Positions 24,667 through 32,813 of a stretch of DNA of 64,000 bases are shown here, piece by piece (positions within the stretch are counted from its first letter, which is position 1; every line of letters starts with the position of its first letter). Made by a program: the position numbers and the translations under genes. The stretch is from Streptomyces gardneri (GTDB taxonomy: Bacteria; Actinomycetota; Actinomycetes; Streptomycetales; Streptomycetaceae), in NCBI RefSeq assembly GCF_006539185.1, contig NZ_BJMN01000026.1, positions 1 to 64,000 on the forward strand. Reading direction: 5' to 3'. The notes beneath the pieces are model-generated. The model worked only from the letters and a program-made list of their open reading frames with translations. It did no database searches and was not told the DNA's origin.

Positions 24667-25617
24667 CTACTCCTCCAGGCGCTCGGCGAGCATCCGGGCC
24701 AGATTCCGGGCCTTTTCCTGCAGTTCCTTGCTGTCGGGGGCCTCCACTGAACCGGTGGTCTGTTCCCGGTAGGAGACGGTCACGATGACGTTGGATGTGC
24801 GGAACACCACGCTGACGACGCGCTGATGGCCGTTCGCGCCGACGGTGCTCAGGGTGTCGTCGAGGTACGCGATCTCGCCGAGACCGTCGAGGACGCGGGG
24901 CTCCAGGCCGGTGGAGGTGGGCGTGGGGGTGGGCGTCGGCGTGCCGCCGGAAGGCGCTCCCGAGGTCGGGGCCGTGGAGGGCTTGCCCGTCGTCGCGGTG
25001 GGGCTCGGGGTGCTCGTGGTGTTCTCGGTGTTCTGGGTGTTCTCGGGGGCGGTCGCGCCCGTCGAGGGAGGCGTCGCCGTGCCGGAGGCGGTGCCCGTGG
25101 CCGTGCCGGTGGGGGTGGGCGGGGTCGTGGGGGGGACGGGGATGCCCACCGCGAGCTGCTTGCGGAGGTACACCTCCTGCGCCCGGGCGTCGTCGCTGAC
25201 GGCGGGGTCGTACGACACGACCCGCTCGATGTCGAGGGCGAGCCGGTGGGAGGTCTCCGGGCTGTCGGCCTTCCAGGTGCAGCCCACGCGCCGGTCGGTG
25301 TCGTACGTGACGGCCGCGACGCCGCGGTACGCCTTGCCGCGCTCGGCGTCGGGCAGGGCGGCGGCTCCCGGGAGCAGGTCCTTGAGCGTGCTCTGCGGGA
25401 CGGAGCCGCAGGGCTCGAAGAGCGTGCGGTAGCGGCCGGGGGGTGCGACGGGTGAGGCGGGGCCGGCCTTGGCGTCGACGGCGATGTCGTCGGTCGTGGG
25501 GCCTGCCGAACACCCGGTGAGACCGAGCCCGAGGCCCAGTCCGAGGACGCTGGTGAGGACGACGGCGGTGCGCGCCGTGGACCCGGTGCGACCAGGTGCG
25601 TACCTCTTTCGCTGCAC
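24667..25617 (-). CDS. DUF3558 lipoprotein (second of two)
   Basis: A 316-residue secreted lipoprotein. The signal peptide ends with the lipobox LTGC near residue 35. A DUF3558-type domain follows (FEPCGSVPQ, RRVGCTWKAD) but is interrupted by a long Thr/Pro/Gly-rich low-complexity insert at about residues 165-240. The C-terminal part (VVSVVFRTSNVIVTVSYRE) resumes the fold. The GTG at 25617 is preceded by GGGAG at 9 nt, which is why I prefer it to the longer frame that begins at 25689. It shares its family with the next gene downstream. Divergent from rtcB. Confidence 0.8.
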   Translation of the reverse strand: MQRKRYAPGRTGSTARTAVVLTSVLGLGLGLGLTGCSAGPTTDDIAVDAKAGPASPVAPPGRYRTLFEPCGSVPQSTLKDLLPGAAALPDAERGKAYRGVAAVTYDTDRRVGCTWKADSPETSHRLALDIERVVSYDPAVSDDARAQEVYLRKQLAVGIPVPPTTPPTPTGTATGTASGTATPPSTGATAPENTQNTENTTSTPSPTATTGKPSTAPTSGAPSGGTPTPTPTPTSTGLEPRVLDGLGEIAYLDDTLSTVGANGHQRVVSVVFRTSNVIVTVSYREQTTGSVEAPDSKELQEKARNLARMLAERLEE

Positions 25618-25791
25618 GGTCCCAGGCTCCCTTCGCCCGAAGTCTTTCCCGAAAACTGTTTGCCGCGCGAACCCGGCCGGTGGACACAATGTCTATCGCA
25701 CACGCAGCTGTTGATGCCGGTCCGCTGTCACCTGTACGGGCTTTGGCTCCGGTTTTTGCGTTATCAGACTTTTCGGGGGAATTGAGGAAGT

Positions 25792-26985
25792 ATGTCGTAC
25801 GTAGAGGTGCCGGGGGCGAAAGTACCCATCCGGATGTGGACCGATCCTTCCACGGTGGACGACGGCGCCATGCAGCAGCTGCGGAACACGGCGACGCTGC
25901 CGTGGATCAAGGGCCTGGCCGTGATGCCGGACGTGCACTTCGGCAAGGGCGCGACGGTCGGTTCGGTGATCGCGATGCAGGGGGCGGTGTGTCCGGCGGC
26001 GGTCGGTGTGGACATCGGCTGCGGCATGTCGGCGGTCAAGTCCTCGCTGACGGCGAACGACCTGCCGGGCGATCTGTCACGGCTGCGGTCGAAGATCGAG
26101 CAGGCGATCCCGGTGGGGCGGGGGCTGCACCGGGAGGCTGTGGACCCGGGGCGGCTGTACCGGTTCCCGACGGCCGGGTGGGACGACTTCTGGTCGCGGT
26201 TCGACGGGGTCGCGGATGCGGTCAAGTTCCGTCGAGAACGCGCTGCTTTGCAAATGGGAACCCTTGGAGCGGGAAACCATTTCGTGGAGCTTTGTGTCGA
26301 TACGTCCGATTCAGTATGGCTCATGCTGCACTCGGGCTCGCGGAACATCGGCAAGGAACTCGCAGAGTTTCACATTGGTGAAGCCCAAAAGTTGCCCCAT
26401 AACCAGGGTCTCATTGATCGTGACCTGGCGGTGTTCGTCGCGGACACGCCGCAGATGGCGGCCTACCGGCACGACCTCTTCTGGGCGCAGGAGTACGCCA
26501 AGTACAACCGCGCGATCATGATGGCGCTCTTCCAGGAGGTCGTCCGCCGGGAGTTCCGCAAGGCGCGGGTCACCTTCGACCAGGTCATCTCCTGCCACCA
26601 CAACTACGTGGCGGAGGAGCAGTACGAGGGCATGGACATGCTGGTCACGCGGAAGGGCGCGATCCGGGCCGGCTCCGGGGAGTTCGGGATCATCCCGGGC
26701 TCGATGGGCACGGGCTCGTACATCGTGAAGGGTCTGGGGAACGCGGCGTCGTTCAACTCTGCCTCGCACGGTGCAGGCCGGAAGATGAGCCGGAGCGCGG
26801 CGAAGAAGCGCTTCACGGCGCGGGACCTGGAGGAGCAGACGCGGGGTGTGGAGTGCCGTAAGGACTCCGGCGTCGTGGACGAGATCCCGGGCGCGTACAA
26901 GCCGATCGAGAAGGTGATCGAGCAGCAGCGGGACCTGGTGGAGGTCGTCGCCAAGCTGAAGCAGGTCGTCTGCGTGAAGGGGTGA
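25792..26985 (+). CDS. rtcB: RNA-splicing ligase RtcB
   Basis: A 397-residue GTP-dependent RNA ligase that joins 2',3'-cyclic-phosphate ends to 5'-OH ends. Metal-binding residues are in MPDVHFGKGATVGSV and GVDIGCGM (residues 45-82), with GNHFVE near 162 and the HSGSRNIG block near 183. The His that carries GMP is in SHGAGRKMSRSAAKK near 330, and ECRKD is near 362. All catalytic blocks are present. No archease gene, the usual helper, lies next to it. It is a single-gene unit with a good terminator; the substrate in streptomycetes (tRNA or stress-cleaved RNA) is not known to me. Confidence 0.93.
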   Translation: MSYVEVPGAKVPIRMWTDPSTVDDGAMQQLRNTATLPWIKGLAVMPDVHFGKGATVGSVIAMQGAVCPAAVGVDIGCGMSAVKSSLTANDLPGDLSRLRSKIEQAIPVGRGLHREAVDPGRLYRFPTAGWDDFWSRFDGVADAVKFRRERAALQMGTLGAGNHFVELCVDTSDSVWLMLHSGSRNIGKELAEFHIGEAQKLPHNQGLIDRDLAVFVADTPQMAAYRHDLFWAQEYAKYNRAIMMALFQEVVRREFRKARVTFDQVISCHHNYVAEEQYEGMDMLVTRKGAIRAGSGEFGIIPGSMGTGSYIVKGLGNAASFNSASHGAGRKMSRSAAKKRFTARDLEEQTRGVECRKDSGVVDEIPGAYKPIEKVIEQQRDLVEVVAKLKQVVCVKG

Positions 26986-27000
26986 CCTTCGCGGGGACTC

Positions 27001-27025
27001 GGGGCCGGTGCTGAGCACCGGCCCC
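27001..27025. terminator. terminator between rtcB and an SDR gene
   Basis: A perfect 11-bp stem GGGGCCGGTGC with a TGA loop, followed by TTT on the rtcB strand. Confidence 0.8.
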
Positions 27026-27037
27026 TTTCCCGTGTCT

Positions 27038-27802
27038 CTACAGCTCGCGGTGGACCTTGGTGTTGGAGGCCTGGGCCCGGGGGCGGACGACGAGGAGGTC
27101 GATGTTGACGTGCGGGGGGCGGGTGCAGGCCCAGGTGATGGTGTCGGCCACGTCGTCCGCGGTCAGGGGCTCGGCCACGCCGGCGTAGACCTTGGCGGCC
27201 TTCTCGGTGTCGCCGCGGAAGCGGGTCGTGGCGAACTCGTCCGTCTTGACCATGCCGGGGGCGATCTCGATGACGCGGACCGGGGTGCCGACGATCTCCA
27301 GGCGGAGGGTCTCGGCGAGGACGCGGGCGCCGTTCTTGGCTGCGACGTAGCCGGCGCCGCCCTCGTAGGTGGAGTGGCCCGCGGTGGAGGAGAGGACGAC
27401 GACGGTGCCGTCGCCGCTCGCGGTGAGGGCCGGGAGCAGGGCCTGGGTCATGTGGAGCGTGCCGAGGACGTTGACCTCGTACATCTGGCGCCAGTCCTCG
27501 GGGTCGCCGGTGGCGACGGATTCGGCGCCGAGTGCGCCGCCGGCGTTGTTGACGAGGACCGCGAGGGTGCGGAAGGCGGTGGCGAACTCGTCGACGGCGG
27601 CGCGGTCGGTGACGTCGAGGGCGTAGGCGGCGGCCTGGTGGCCGGCGTCGTTGATCTCGGCGGCGAGGGCTTCGATGCGGTCCTTGCGGCGGGCGGTGAG
27701 TACGACGCGGTAGCCGGCGGCGGCCAGCTGCTTCGCCGTGGCGGCGCCGATTCCGCTGCTCGCTCCGGTGATGACGGCGATGGGGGTACCGGGGGCGGTC
27801 AT
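27038..27802 (-). CDS. SDR-family oxidoreductase
   Basis: A 254-residue classical short-chain dehydrogenase. The coenzyme motif VITGASSGIGAATAKQL starts at residue 10, followed by NNAGGALG, the catalytic Ser in VVLSSTAGH and the catalytic pair in YVAAKNGARV. The Arg-rich region after the first strand (LTARRKDR) favours NADP. It resembles the YdfG-type serine/3-hydroxy acid dehydrogenases, but the substrate is unknown. The ATG at 27802 has GAGGAG about 7 nt upstream, and a TATCCT -10 (27848-27853) gives a short leader. Confidence 0.88.
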   Translation of the reverse strand: MTAPGTPIAVITGASSGIGAATAKQLAAAGYRVVLTARRKDRIEALAAEINDAGHQAAAYALDVTDRAAVDEFATAFRTLAVLVNNAGGALGAESVATGDPEDWRQMYEVNVLGTLHMTQALLPALTASGDGTVVVLSSTAGHSTYEGGAGYVAAKNGARVLAETLRLEIVGTPVRVIEIAPGMVKTDEFATTRFRGDTEKAAKVYAGVAEPLTADDVADTITWACTRPPHVNIDLLVVRPRAQASNTKVHREL

Positions 27803-28010
27803 GGCGTGCTCCTCGCGCAGGTGGTCGATTACGTGGATCGCCCGGTCAGGATAGGTGGGGGCGGAGGTCGGCGGCCGTGTGGGGCGTACGTGATCACGGC
27901 CATGCCGGGGCGGGTTGCGCGGCGGCGGCCGGCGGGGGAGAGGGGTGCCATGGGACACGCTGACTGATGGGGTGTCAGGTGTTTTGGTGTGATGTAGGTA
28001 TTTTGTGGTG

Positions 28011-28481
28011 ATGCGCAGAATGCCGAAGGTTGTGCTTGGGGTTGTGCTCGCGGTCTCGGCGGTCATGGGTGCGGGTGCGAGTGCCGGTGCCGTGGGGGTC
28101 GAGGCGGATCTTGCCCATCACGGGCATGTCTCCCTGTGGGACGGGCGGGTCGGTGTCTGGCTGGTCAGTGAGAACCACGGGCCCTCCGATCTCTCCCAGG
28201 CGACGGTCCGGCTCGCCTTCTCCGAGCCGATGGCGGGCGGTCAGGAGCTGCCGACGGCCTGTCTGTGGAGCAGCGACCGGGTGGTGTCCTGCCGGACGGG
28301 CGAGCTCCGGGCCGCCGGGAACGTCGGCGAGCTGGCGCTCGACCTGCGGACCGCGGGCCTTCCGGACGAGCTGACCGTGGAGATCACCACGGCCTGGCGG
28401 GACGGGGCGGCCGACCGGAATCCGGGGAACGACCGGCATCGTGTGCTGGTGCTCGCCACCGGGGATCCGTACGTCTTCTGA
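28011..28481 (+). CDS. small secreted protein, unknown function
   Basis: A 156-residue protein with a clear signal peptide (MRRMPKVVLGVVLAVSAVMGAGASAGA) and a mature part rich in beta strands (VSLWDGRVGVWLVSENHGPSDLSQATVRLAF), like a single Ig-like or CARDB/DUF11-type domain. Two cysteines (TACLWSS, VSCRTG) could form one disulfide. I recognise no family with confidence. The ATG at 28011 has TATTTT 6 nt upstream (27999-28004), an AT-rich -10, so it may be leaderless. Confidence 0.6.
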   Translation: MRRMPKVVLGVVLAVSAVMGAGASAGAVGVEADLAHHGHVSLWDGRVGVWLVSENHGPSDLSQATVRLAFSEPMAGGQELPTACLWSSDRVVSCRTGELRAAGNVGELALDLRTAGLPDELTVEITTAWRDGAADRNPGNDRHRVLVLATGDPYVF

Positions 28482-28503
28482 TTCCCGGGTGGTGGCTGGT
28501 TCG

Positions 28504-28509
28504 TACAAT
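28504..28509 (+). promoter_or_regulatory. -10 element (TACAAT) of the marR-type gene
   Basis: A near-consensus TACAAT lies 6 nt upstream of the ATG at 28516, with no Shine-Dalgarno sequence: a good leaderless promoter candidate. Confidence 0.5.
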
Positions 28510-28515
28510 TTCTGC

Positions 28516-29001
28516 ATGCCGCAGAAGAGTTCCGCCCGGCGCGACGCGCTGATGACCGAGCTGTACGGGGAAGCCCGCCGCTACATGGCCTCCTACGCCC
28601 TGTTCAACCAGGCCGTCGCCGATCATCTGGGGCTCCACCCGACCGATGTGCAGTGCCTGAACCTGCTCAGCCTGGAGGAGGGGGCGGTGACCACCGGCCG
28701 GGTGGCCGAGCTGACCGGGCTCACCACGGGCTCGGCGACCCGGCTCGTCGACCGGCTGGAGCGGGCCGGGTACGTGACGCGCGAGCGGGACACCGAGGAC
28801 CGGCGCCGGGTCCTGGTGGCGCTCGTGCCCGAGCGGATGGCCGAGCTCGCCGCTCTGTGGCGGAAGCTCAACGGCACCTGGGGCACGATGTTCGACGTCT
28901 ACAGCGACGCCGAGGTCGCCCTGCTCATCGCCCATATGCGGCGGACCGTCGAGGTCAGCGCCGTACAGATCGAGCGGCTGCGCGGCGGCGAACTCGACTG
29001 A
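28516..29001 (+). CDS. MarR-family transcriptional regulator
   Basis: A 161-residue winged-helix dimer. The DNA-binding helices lie in TTGRVAELTGLTTGSATRLVDRLERAGYVTRERDTEDRRRVLVAL (about residues 58-102), with the family wing signature D-x-R. The N-terminal and C-terminal helices form the dimer. Its ligand is unknown. The promoter looks leaderless. Likely targets would be neighbouring metabolic genes; the NmrA-like gene 1.7 kb away carries an orphan palindrome, a possible but unproven link. Confidence 0.85.
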   Translation: MPQKSSARRDALMTELYGEARRYMASYALFNQAVADHLGLHPTDVQCLNLLSLEEGAVTTGRVAELTGLTTGSATRLVDRLERAGYVTRERDTEDRRRVLVALVPERMAELAALWRKLNGTWGTMFDVYSDAEVALLIAHMRRTVEVSAVQIERLRGGELD

Positions 29002-29034
29002 CCGCGGGGGGCGGCCTGCCCTCGGCGACGTCCC

Positions 29035-29772
29035 CTAGCGGGCCGTCGCGCCGCCGAACTCGCGGACCGCTTCGGAGACGATCGCCTCCAGGCGGGCGTG
29101 GTGGGCGCCGCGCCAGTAGACCCGGCCACACTCCACGCACTCCGCGAAGACGTCGTACGTCTTCTCCGTGCCCTGCTCCAGTCGCTCGCGGACCGCGTCC
29201 TTGTCGGCGTCGGACAGCTGTCCGTTGCACGCCGTGCAGCGGGTCCAGGGCGCCAGGGGCGGCGCGAACCGCTCCAGTACGTCACGGAGCTGCTCCTCCG
29301 GCCGGTCGCTGTAGACATAGGCGCCCGCCCACAGCTCCCGCCGGCGCAGCAGGCCGCGGTCGCGCGAGAGCATGACCCGCCGATCCCGCGCGGAGAGCGT
29401 GGCCAGCGCGGCGTCGCCGATGTCCTCGCTCTCGTACGCCGCGTCCACGCCGAGCAGGCGCAGCCGGCGGGCCAGCGTGCCGAGGTGCACGTCGAGAAGG
29501 AACCGGAGCGGCGCGCCCGGCACCGGCTGGGGGCGGGTGACCTCCTCCACCTCGATCGTCTCGCCCGCGGCCGGGACGTGCGCGGACGTCACGGTCCGGC
29601 CGTCGACGAGGAGTCGTCCCGCTTCAGTGAGAGGTACGCCGAGCGACTCCACCACGTGCCCGAGCGAGGAGGCGCCGTCGGTGGTCACGGAGGTGTGTCC
29701 CGAGCGCCGCTCCGCCGAGACGAAGAGCCGCAGGCCGGGGGCGAATCTGATGTGGATCTCCGGTCCGTTCAC
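29035..29772 (-). CDS. Mut7-C RNAse-domain protein with ubiquitin-like N-terminus
   Basis: A 245-residue two-domain protein. Residues 1-80 look like the ubiquitin-like Ub-Mut7C domain (HIRFAPGLRLFVSAERR, ending VEVEEVTRPQ). Residues 85-245 are a Mut7-C domain: a PIN-like nuclease core (FLLDVHLGTLARRLRLLGVDAAYE, then MLSRDRGLLRR) with a zinc ribbon at the end (CTACNGQL, CVECGRVYWRG). A role in RNA turnover or toxin-like cleavage is likely from the fold only. The start is a GTG at 29772 without a clear ribosome binding site. Confidence 0.8.
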   Translation of the reverse strand: MNGPEIHIRFAPGLRLFVSAERRSGHTSVTTDGASSLGHVVESLGVPLTEAGRLLVDGRTVTSAHVPAAGETIEVEEVTRPQPVPGAPLRFLLDVHLGTLARRLRLLGVDAAYESEDIGDAALATLSARDRRVMLSRDRGLLRRRELWAGAYVYSDRPEEQLRDVLERFAPPLAPWTRCTACNGQLSDADKDAVRERLEQGTEKTYDVFAECVECGRVYWRGAHHARLEAIVSEAVREFGGATAR

Positions 29773-29853
29773 GGGGACAGGATCGCATCGGGGCTCGGCA
29801 GGGGGCCAGGGAATTCGTCCTGGGGCGGGGAGGGGGCCCGGAGGGGCGGGTGG

Positions 29854-30705
29854 TCAGGGGCGGAAGGCGTCCGCGTGGTCGGCGGCCCAGGTGGCGAAGG
29901 TGCGGGCGGGGTGGCCCGTCAGTTCCTCGACGGTGCGGGTCAGCGGTGTCGGCCGGCCGTCGTGCGAGGCCCAGTACGCGAGGAGGGCGTCGGCGAAGGT
30001 CTCCGGTATGAAGCCGGCGACCGAGGCCTTCCATTCCTCGGGGGTGGGCACGGTGTGGGGTGCGGGCCGGCCCGTCGCCTCGGCCAGGATCGCGAGCTGC
30101 TCGGTGAAGTCCAGTGACTCGGGGCCCGTCAGCAGGTACGAGGAGCCGCGCAGCCGGGGCTCGGTGAGCACGGCGAGGGCGGCCTCGGCGATGTCGCGCT
30201 CGTGGATCGGATCGCCGTACGCGTGCGGGTAGGGGAGGGCCGGCGCCTGCCCGCTCCGGAGGGACCGCGACCACTGGAGGGCGTTGGAGGCGAAGGCGCC
30301 GGGCTGGAGGTGCGTGGCCTCGAAGGCCCCGGTGTCCGCGGCGGTGGACAGGGCGCGCTCCGCGGCCAGGTGGGGCGCGGCGATCGCGCTCCGGGCGGCG
30401 TCCGGGGCGAGGACGGAGCTGGAGGAGAGAAGCACGACGTGGTCGACGCCGGCGGCCCGGGCCCGGTCCGCGAAGGTGTCGATGTGTGCGGCCTCGGCGT
30501 ACAGGAAGACGGAGTCGACGCCCTTCAGGGCGGCGTCGAAGGTGGTCGGATCGGTGAGATCGCAGTGTGCGGTGCCGACGCCGGGGGGTGGGGACAGGTC
30601 CGCGGGGTTCTTGGAGGCTGCGGTGACCTCGACGCCCGCGGCGTCGAGGAGGCCGATCAGGGTGGAGGCGACGCGGCCGCGGCTGCCGGTGACGAGAACG
30701 GTCAT
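29854..30705 (-). CDS. NmrA-like NAD(P)-binding protein
   Basis: A 283-residue atypical SDR. The Rossmann start is TVLVTGSRGRVASTLIGLL at residue 2, then HCDLTDPTTFDAAL and VVLLSSSSVLAP; the classical Tyr-Lys pair is absent, as in NmrA/HSCARG and quinone oxidoreductase QOR2-like proteins. Such proteins sense or oxidise NAD(P)H. The ATG at 30705 follows GGAAGG at 8 nt. The promoter carries an exact 17-bp palindrome between -35 and -10, so it is probably under specific repression, but no regulator gene is next to it. Confidence 0.83.
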   Translation of the reverse strand: MTVLVTGSRGRVASTLIGLLDAAGVEVTAASKNPADLSPPPGVGTAHCDLTDPTTFDAALKGVDSVFLYAEAAHIDTFADRARAAGVDHVVLLSSSSVLAPDAARSAIAAPHLAAERALSTAADTGAFEATHLQPGAFASNALQWSRSLRSGQAPALPYPHAYGDPIHERDIAEAALAVLTEPRLRGSSYLLTGPESLDFTEQLAILAEATGRPAPHTVPTPEEWKASVAGFIPETFADALLAYWASHDGRPTPLTRTVEELTGHPARTFATWAADHADAFRP

Positions 30706-30745
30706 GACGGTGTCCTTCCGGAGGGGGTGATGCTTTGCTGTGTCG

Positions 30746-30774
30746 AGAATAATCTGCGTGACGCAGATAAATAT
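30746..30774 (-). promoter_or_regulatory. promoter with 17-bp palindromic operator
   Basis: On the minus strand the -10 is TATTCT (30751-30746). The perfect palindrome ATCTGCGTGACGCAGAT (30752-30768) exactly fills the 17-bp spacer up to a weak -35 ATATTT (30774-30769). It lies 41 nt upstream of the NmrA-like start. Confidence 0.65.
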
Positions 30775-30828
30775 CCGGGGGAGTGGCCCATCCGTCAACC
30801 CTGAAAAAACCTGGGGTACCGTCCCCGC

Positions 30829-31278
30829 ATGAAGATCATCGACCTTGAGCCGGGCGATCCCCGGCTGGAGAGCGACCTCCTGCCGGTCCTCTCCGAGCTC
30901 CGCCCCCACCTCACCCCGGAGCTCTTCCGCGAGGTGTACGAGGCGGGTCACGCCGAGGGGCTGCGGTTCAGTGCCGCCTACGACGACGCCGGGCGCTGCG
31001 TCGGCGCGGCCGGCTGGCGGATCATCAACAACACCAGCTCGCTGCGCAAGCTCTACGTCGACGACCTGGTGACCGCCGCCGCCGACCGCTCCACCGGCGT
31101 CGGCCACGAGCTCATCGCCCACCTGGAGGGCCACGCCCGCGCGGCCGGCTGCCACGAGCTCAACCTCGACTCAGGCACCCACCGCACCGGAGCCCACCGC
31201 TTCTACCTGCGCGAGCGCTTCGACATCGTGGCCTTCCACTTCAGCCGGCTCCTCGGCGGCCCGGCCGACGCCTCCTAG
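30829..31278 (+). CDS. GNAT-family N-acetyltransferase
   Basis: A 149-residue GNAT protein. The acetyl-CoA-binding segment is around KLYVDDLVTAAADRSTGVGHELIAHLEGHARAAGC (about residues 73-108), then LNLDSGTHRTGAHRFYLRERF, typical of the C-terminal GNAT motif. The substrate is unknown. The ATG at 30829 has TACCGT 6 nt upstream (30817-30822), indicating a leaderless transcript. Its stop codon overlaps the stop of the next, opposing GNAT gene in a shared CTAG. Confidence 0.85.
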   Translation: MKIIDLEPGDPRLESDLLPVLSELRPHLTPELFREVYEAGHAEGLRFSAAYDDAGRCVGAAGWRIINNTSSLRKLYVDDLVTAAADRSTGVGHELIAHLEGHARAAGCHELNLDSGTHRTGAHRFYLRERFDIVAFHFSRLLGGPADAS

Positions 31279-31814
31279 TCGAGGTCGAGCCGCAGGTCGA
31301 GCCGCCAGTCGTTGCAGCGCATCGGGCGGCCCGGCGGGTACTCGAAGGCGCGCTCCCCGAGCAGCTCGAAACCCGCCTTCCGGCACACCGCGTTCGACGC
31401 GGTGTTGTCCGACGACGGGAAGGCGTGCAGGTGGCGGCGGGTGCCCGCGGCCCGGGCCTCGGCCGCCACCGCGCGCGTGGCGGCCGTCGCGACGCCCCGG
31501 CCCTGGAAGCCCGGCAGTACGGTCCACCCCGTCTCGTACACCGGCTCGCCGTCCCAGGTCTGCGCCCAGAAGCCGATGCTGCCCACCACCACGTCCTCCG
31601 GCAGCAGCCGGATCCGGAACATCCGTCCCGCGCCAGTGCCGTCGCTGCTCAGCGCCACGTACCGCCGGTGGCGGCCGATGAGCTGCTCCTCCGTCTCCGG
31701 GCCGCCGAGGTGCTCCATCAGCTCCGGTGCGTTCAGTGCGCGCAGCAGCCCCGCGTCCTCTTCGGACCAGGGCTCCAGGCGTACGGGAGAGGTGCCTGCG
31801 GTGTCGTCGTCCAT
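31275..31814 (-). CDS. GNAT-family N-acetyltransferase
   Basis: A 179-residue GNAT protein of the RimJ/RimL-like type. The CoA-binding motif is ETGWTVLPGFQGRGVATAATRAVAAEAR near residue 95, and the C-terminal motif is NTASNAVCRKAGFELLGE. The substrate is unknown. I chose the ATG at 31814 over the GTG at 31823 because a TACCGT -10 element (31822-31827) lies 7 nt before it. It is convergent with the previous GNAT, sharing four bases. Confidence 0.85.
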   Translation of the reverse strand: MDDDTAGTSPVRLEPWSEEDAGLLRALNAPELMEHLGGPETEEQLIGRHRRYVALSSDGTGAGRMFRIRLLPEDVVVGSIGFWAQTWDGEPVYETGWTVLPGFQGRGVATAATRAVAAEARAAGTRRHLHAFPSSDNTASNAVCRKAGFELLGERAFEYPPGRPMRCNDWRLDLRLDLD

Positions 31815-31829
31815 GCTCCGCACGGTAGG

Positions 31830-32684
31830 TCAGGGCACTGACACCGCGCGGGCGTACGCGGTCGGCGGCACCCCGATCGTGGCCGTGAAGTCCCGTACGA
31901 GATGCGCCTGGTCGCTGTAGCCGAGCTCGTCCGCGAGACGGGACCAGTCCGGGGCTCCCGCCGCTCCCGCGGACTCGGCGCGCTCCAGGGCCTCGTGGAT
32001 GCGGTAGCGCAGGATGACCCATTTCGGCCCGACGCCGACGTGGCCGGCGAAGAGGCGCTGGAGCGAGCGCACCGACAGGCCGGAGGCCGCGGCCAGCCGG
32101 GTCACCCTGCGGAGCTCCCGGTCCGTGCGGATCAGGTCCACGAGCTCCATGGCCTGCTCGGCGGCCGGGTCGGGCGCGGGGCCGTGGGCCAGCAGGAACG
32201 CGTCGAGCGCCGCCACGCGCGCGTGGTCGCCGTCGGGGGACAGGACCGTGTCCTCGCTCGGCGCCGCCGGGAACACCTCGGTGAGGGGGACCCGGCGGCC
32301 CGTCCACGCCGAGACCGGCCACGCGGGCGCGAACGGCCGGAAGCCGCCGGGGCGGAACTGGATCCCGCAGACCCGGCCCAGGCCGGTCAGCTTCTGGGTG
32401 AACACGCCGAGCCCGACCCCGGAGACCTCGGCCGACGACCCGGCCGCTTCCGGCGGTCCTTCGAGCGGGCCGTACCGCTGGAAGACGACGTTCACCGACG
32501 GGTGCGGGACGACCTGGGTCACGTACGGCTCCGTCAGCTCCCAGTCGATCAGCCAGTAGTGCTCCAGATAGGGCCGCAGCTCCGGTGCCGGGGTGTGGCG
32601 GCGGAAGCGGACGCGGGTGAGCAGCTCGGCGGGGTCGACGATGCCCCGGGTGTCCCGGCGCGGGGACGGGGCGGCGGCGGACAT
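31830..32684 (-). CDS. AraC-family regulator with DUF6597-type N-terminus
   Basis: A 284-residue regulator. The N-terminal cupin-like part (FRRHTPAPELRPYLEHYWLIDWEL, then VVPHPSVNVVFQRYG, GVQ/GIQFRPGGFRPF) is the DUF6597 sensor domain. The C-terminal two-helix AraC domain is at about residues 190-280 (RVTRLAAASGLSVRSLQRLFAGHVGVGPKWVILRYRIHEAL). The ATG at 32684 is preceded by TAACAT (32692-32697) at 7 nt, suggesting a leaderless mRNA. Three exact 14-bp repeats lie just upstream, between it and the divergent TIGR03086 gene, which is its likeliest target. Confidence 0.85.
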   Translation of the reverse strand: MSAAAPSPRRDTRGIVDPAELLTRVRFRRHTPAPELRPYLEHYWLIDWELTEPYVTQVVPHPSVNVVFQRYGPLEGPPEAAGSSAEVSGVGLGVFTQKLTGLGRVCGIQFRPGGFRPFAPAWPVSAWTGRRVPLTEVFPAAPSEDTVLSPDGDHARVAALDAFLLAHGPAPDPAAEQAMELVDLIRTDRELRRVTRLAAASGLSVRSLQRLFAGHVGVGPKWVILRYRIHEALERAESAGAAGAPDWSRLADELGYSDQAHLVRDFTATIGVPPTAYARAVSVP

Positions 32685-32700
32685 GGTCCGCATGTTAGGG

Positions 32701-32742
32701 CCCCTCGGGGAGATCCCCTCGGGGAGATCCCCTCGGGGAGAT
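32701..32742. repeat. three perfect 14-bp tandem repeats (CCCCTCGGGGAGAT)
   Basis: Three head-to-tail copies lie in the 129-bp gap between the divergent araC-type and TIGR03086 genes, starting 4 bp upstream of the AraC -10 element. Each unit contains CCCC-TC-GGGG, so the array is also a set of short hairpins. The helical-turn-and-a-half spacing suits cooperative regulator binding. Confidence 0.8.
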
Positions 32743-32813
32743 CTCAGGGGTGAGGGGGAGAGTCGGCGCGTTTCTTCAAGACCGGGGCGGGCAGCTTCCC
32801 CTAGCGTCGACGC

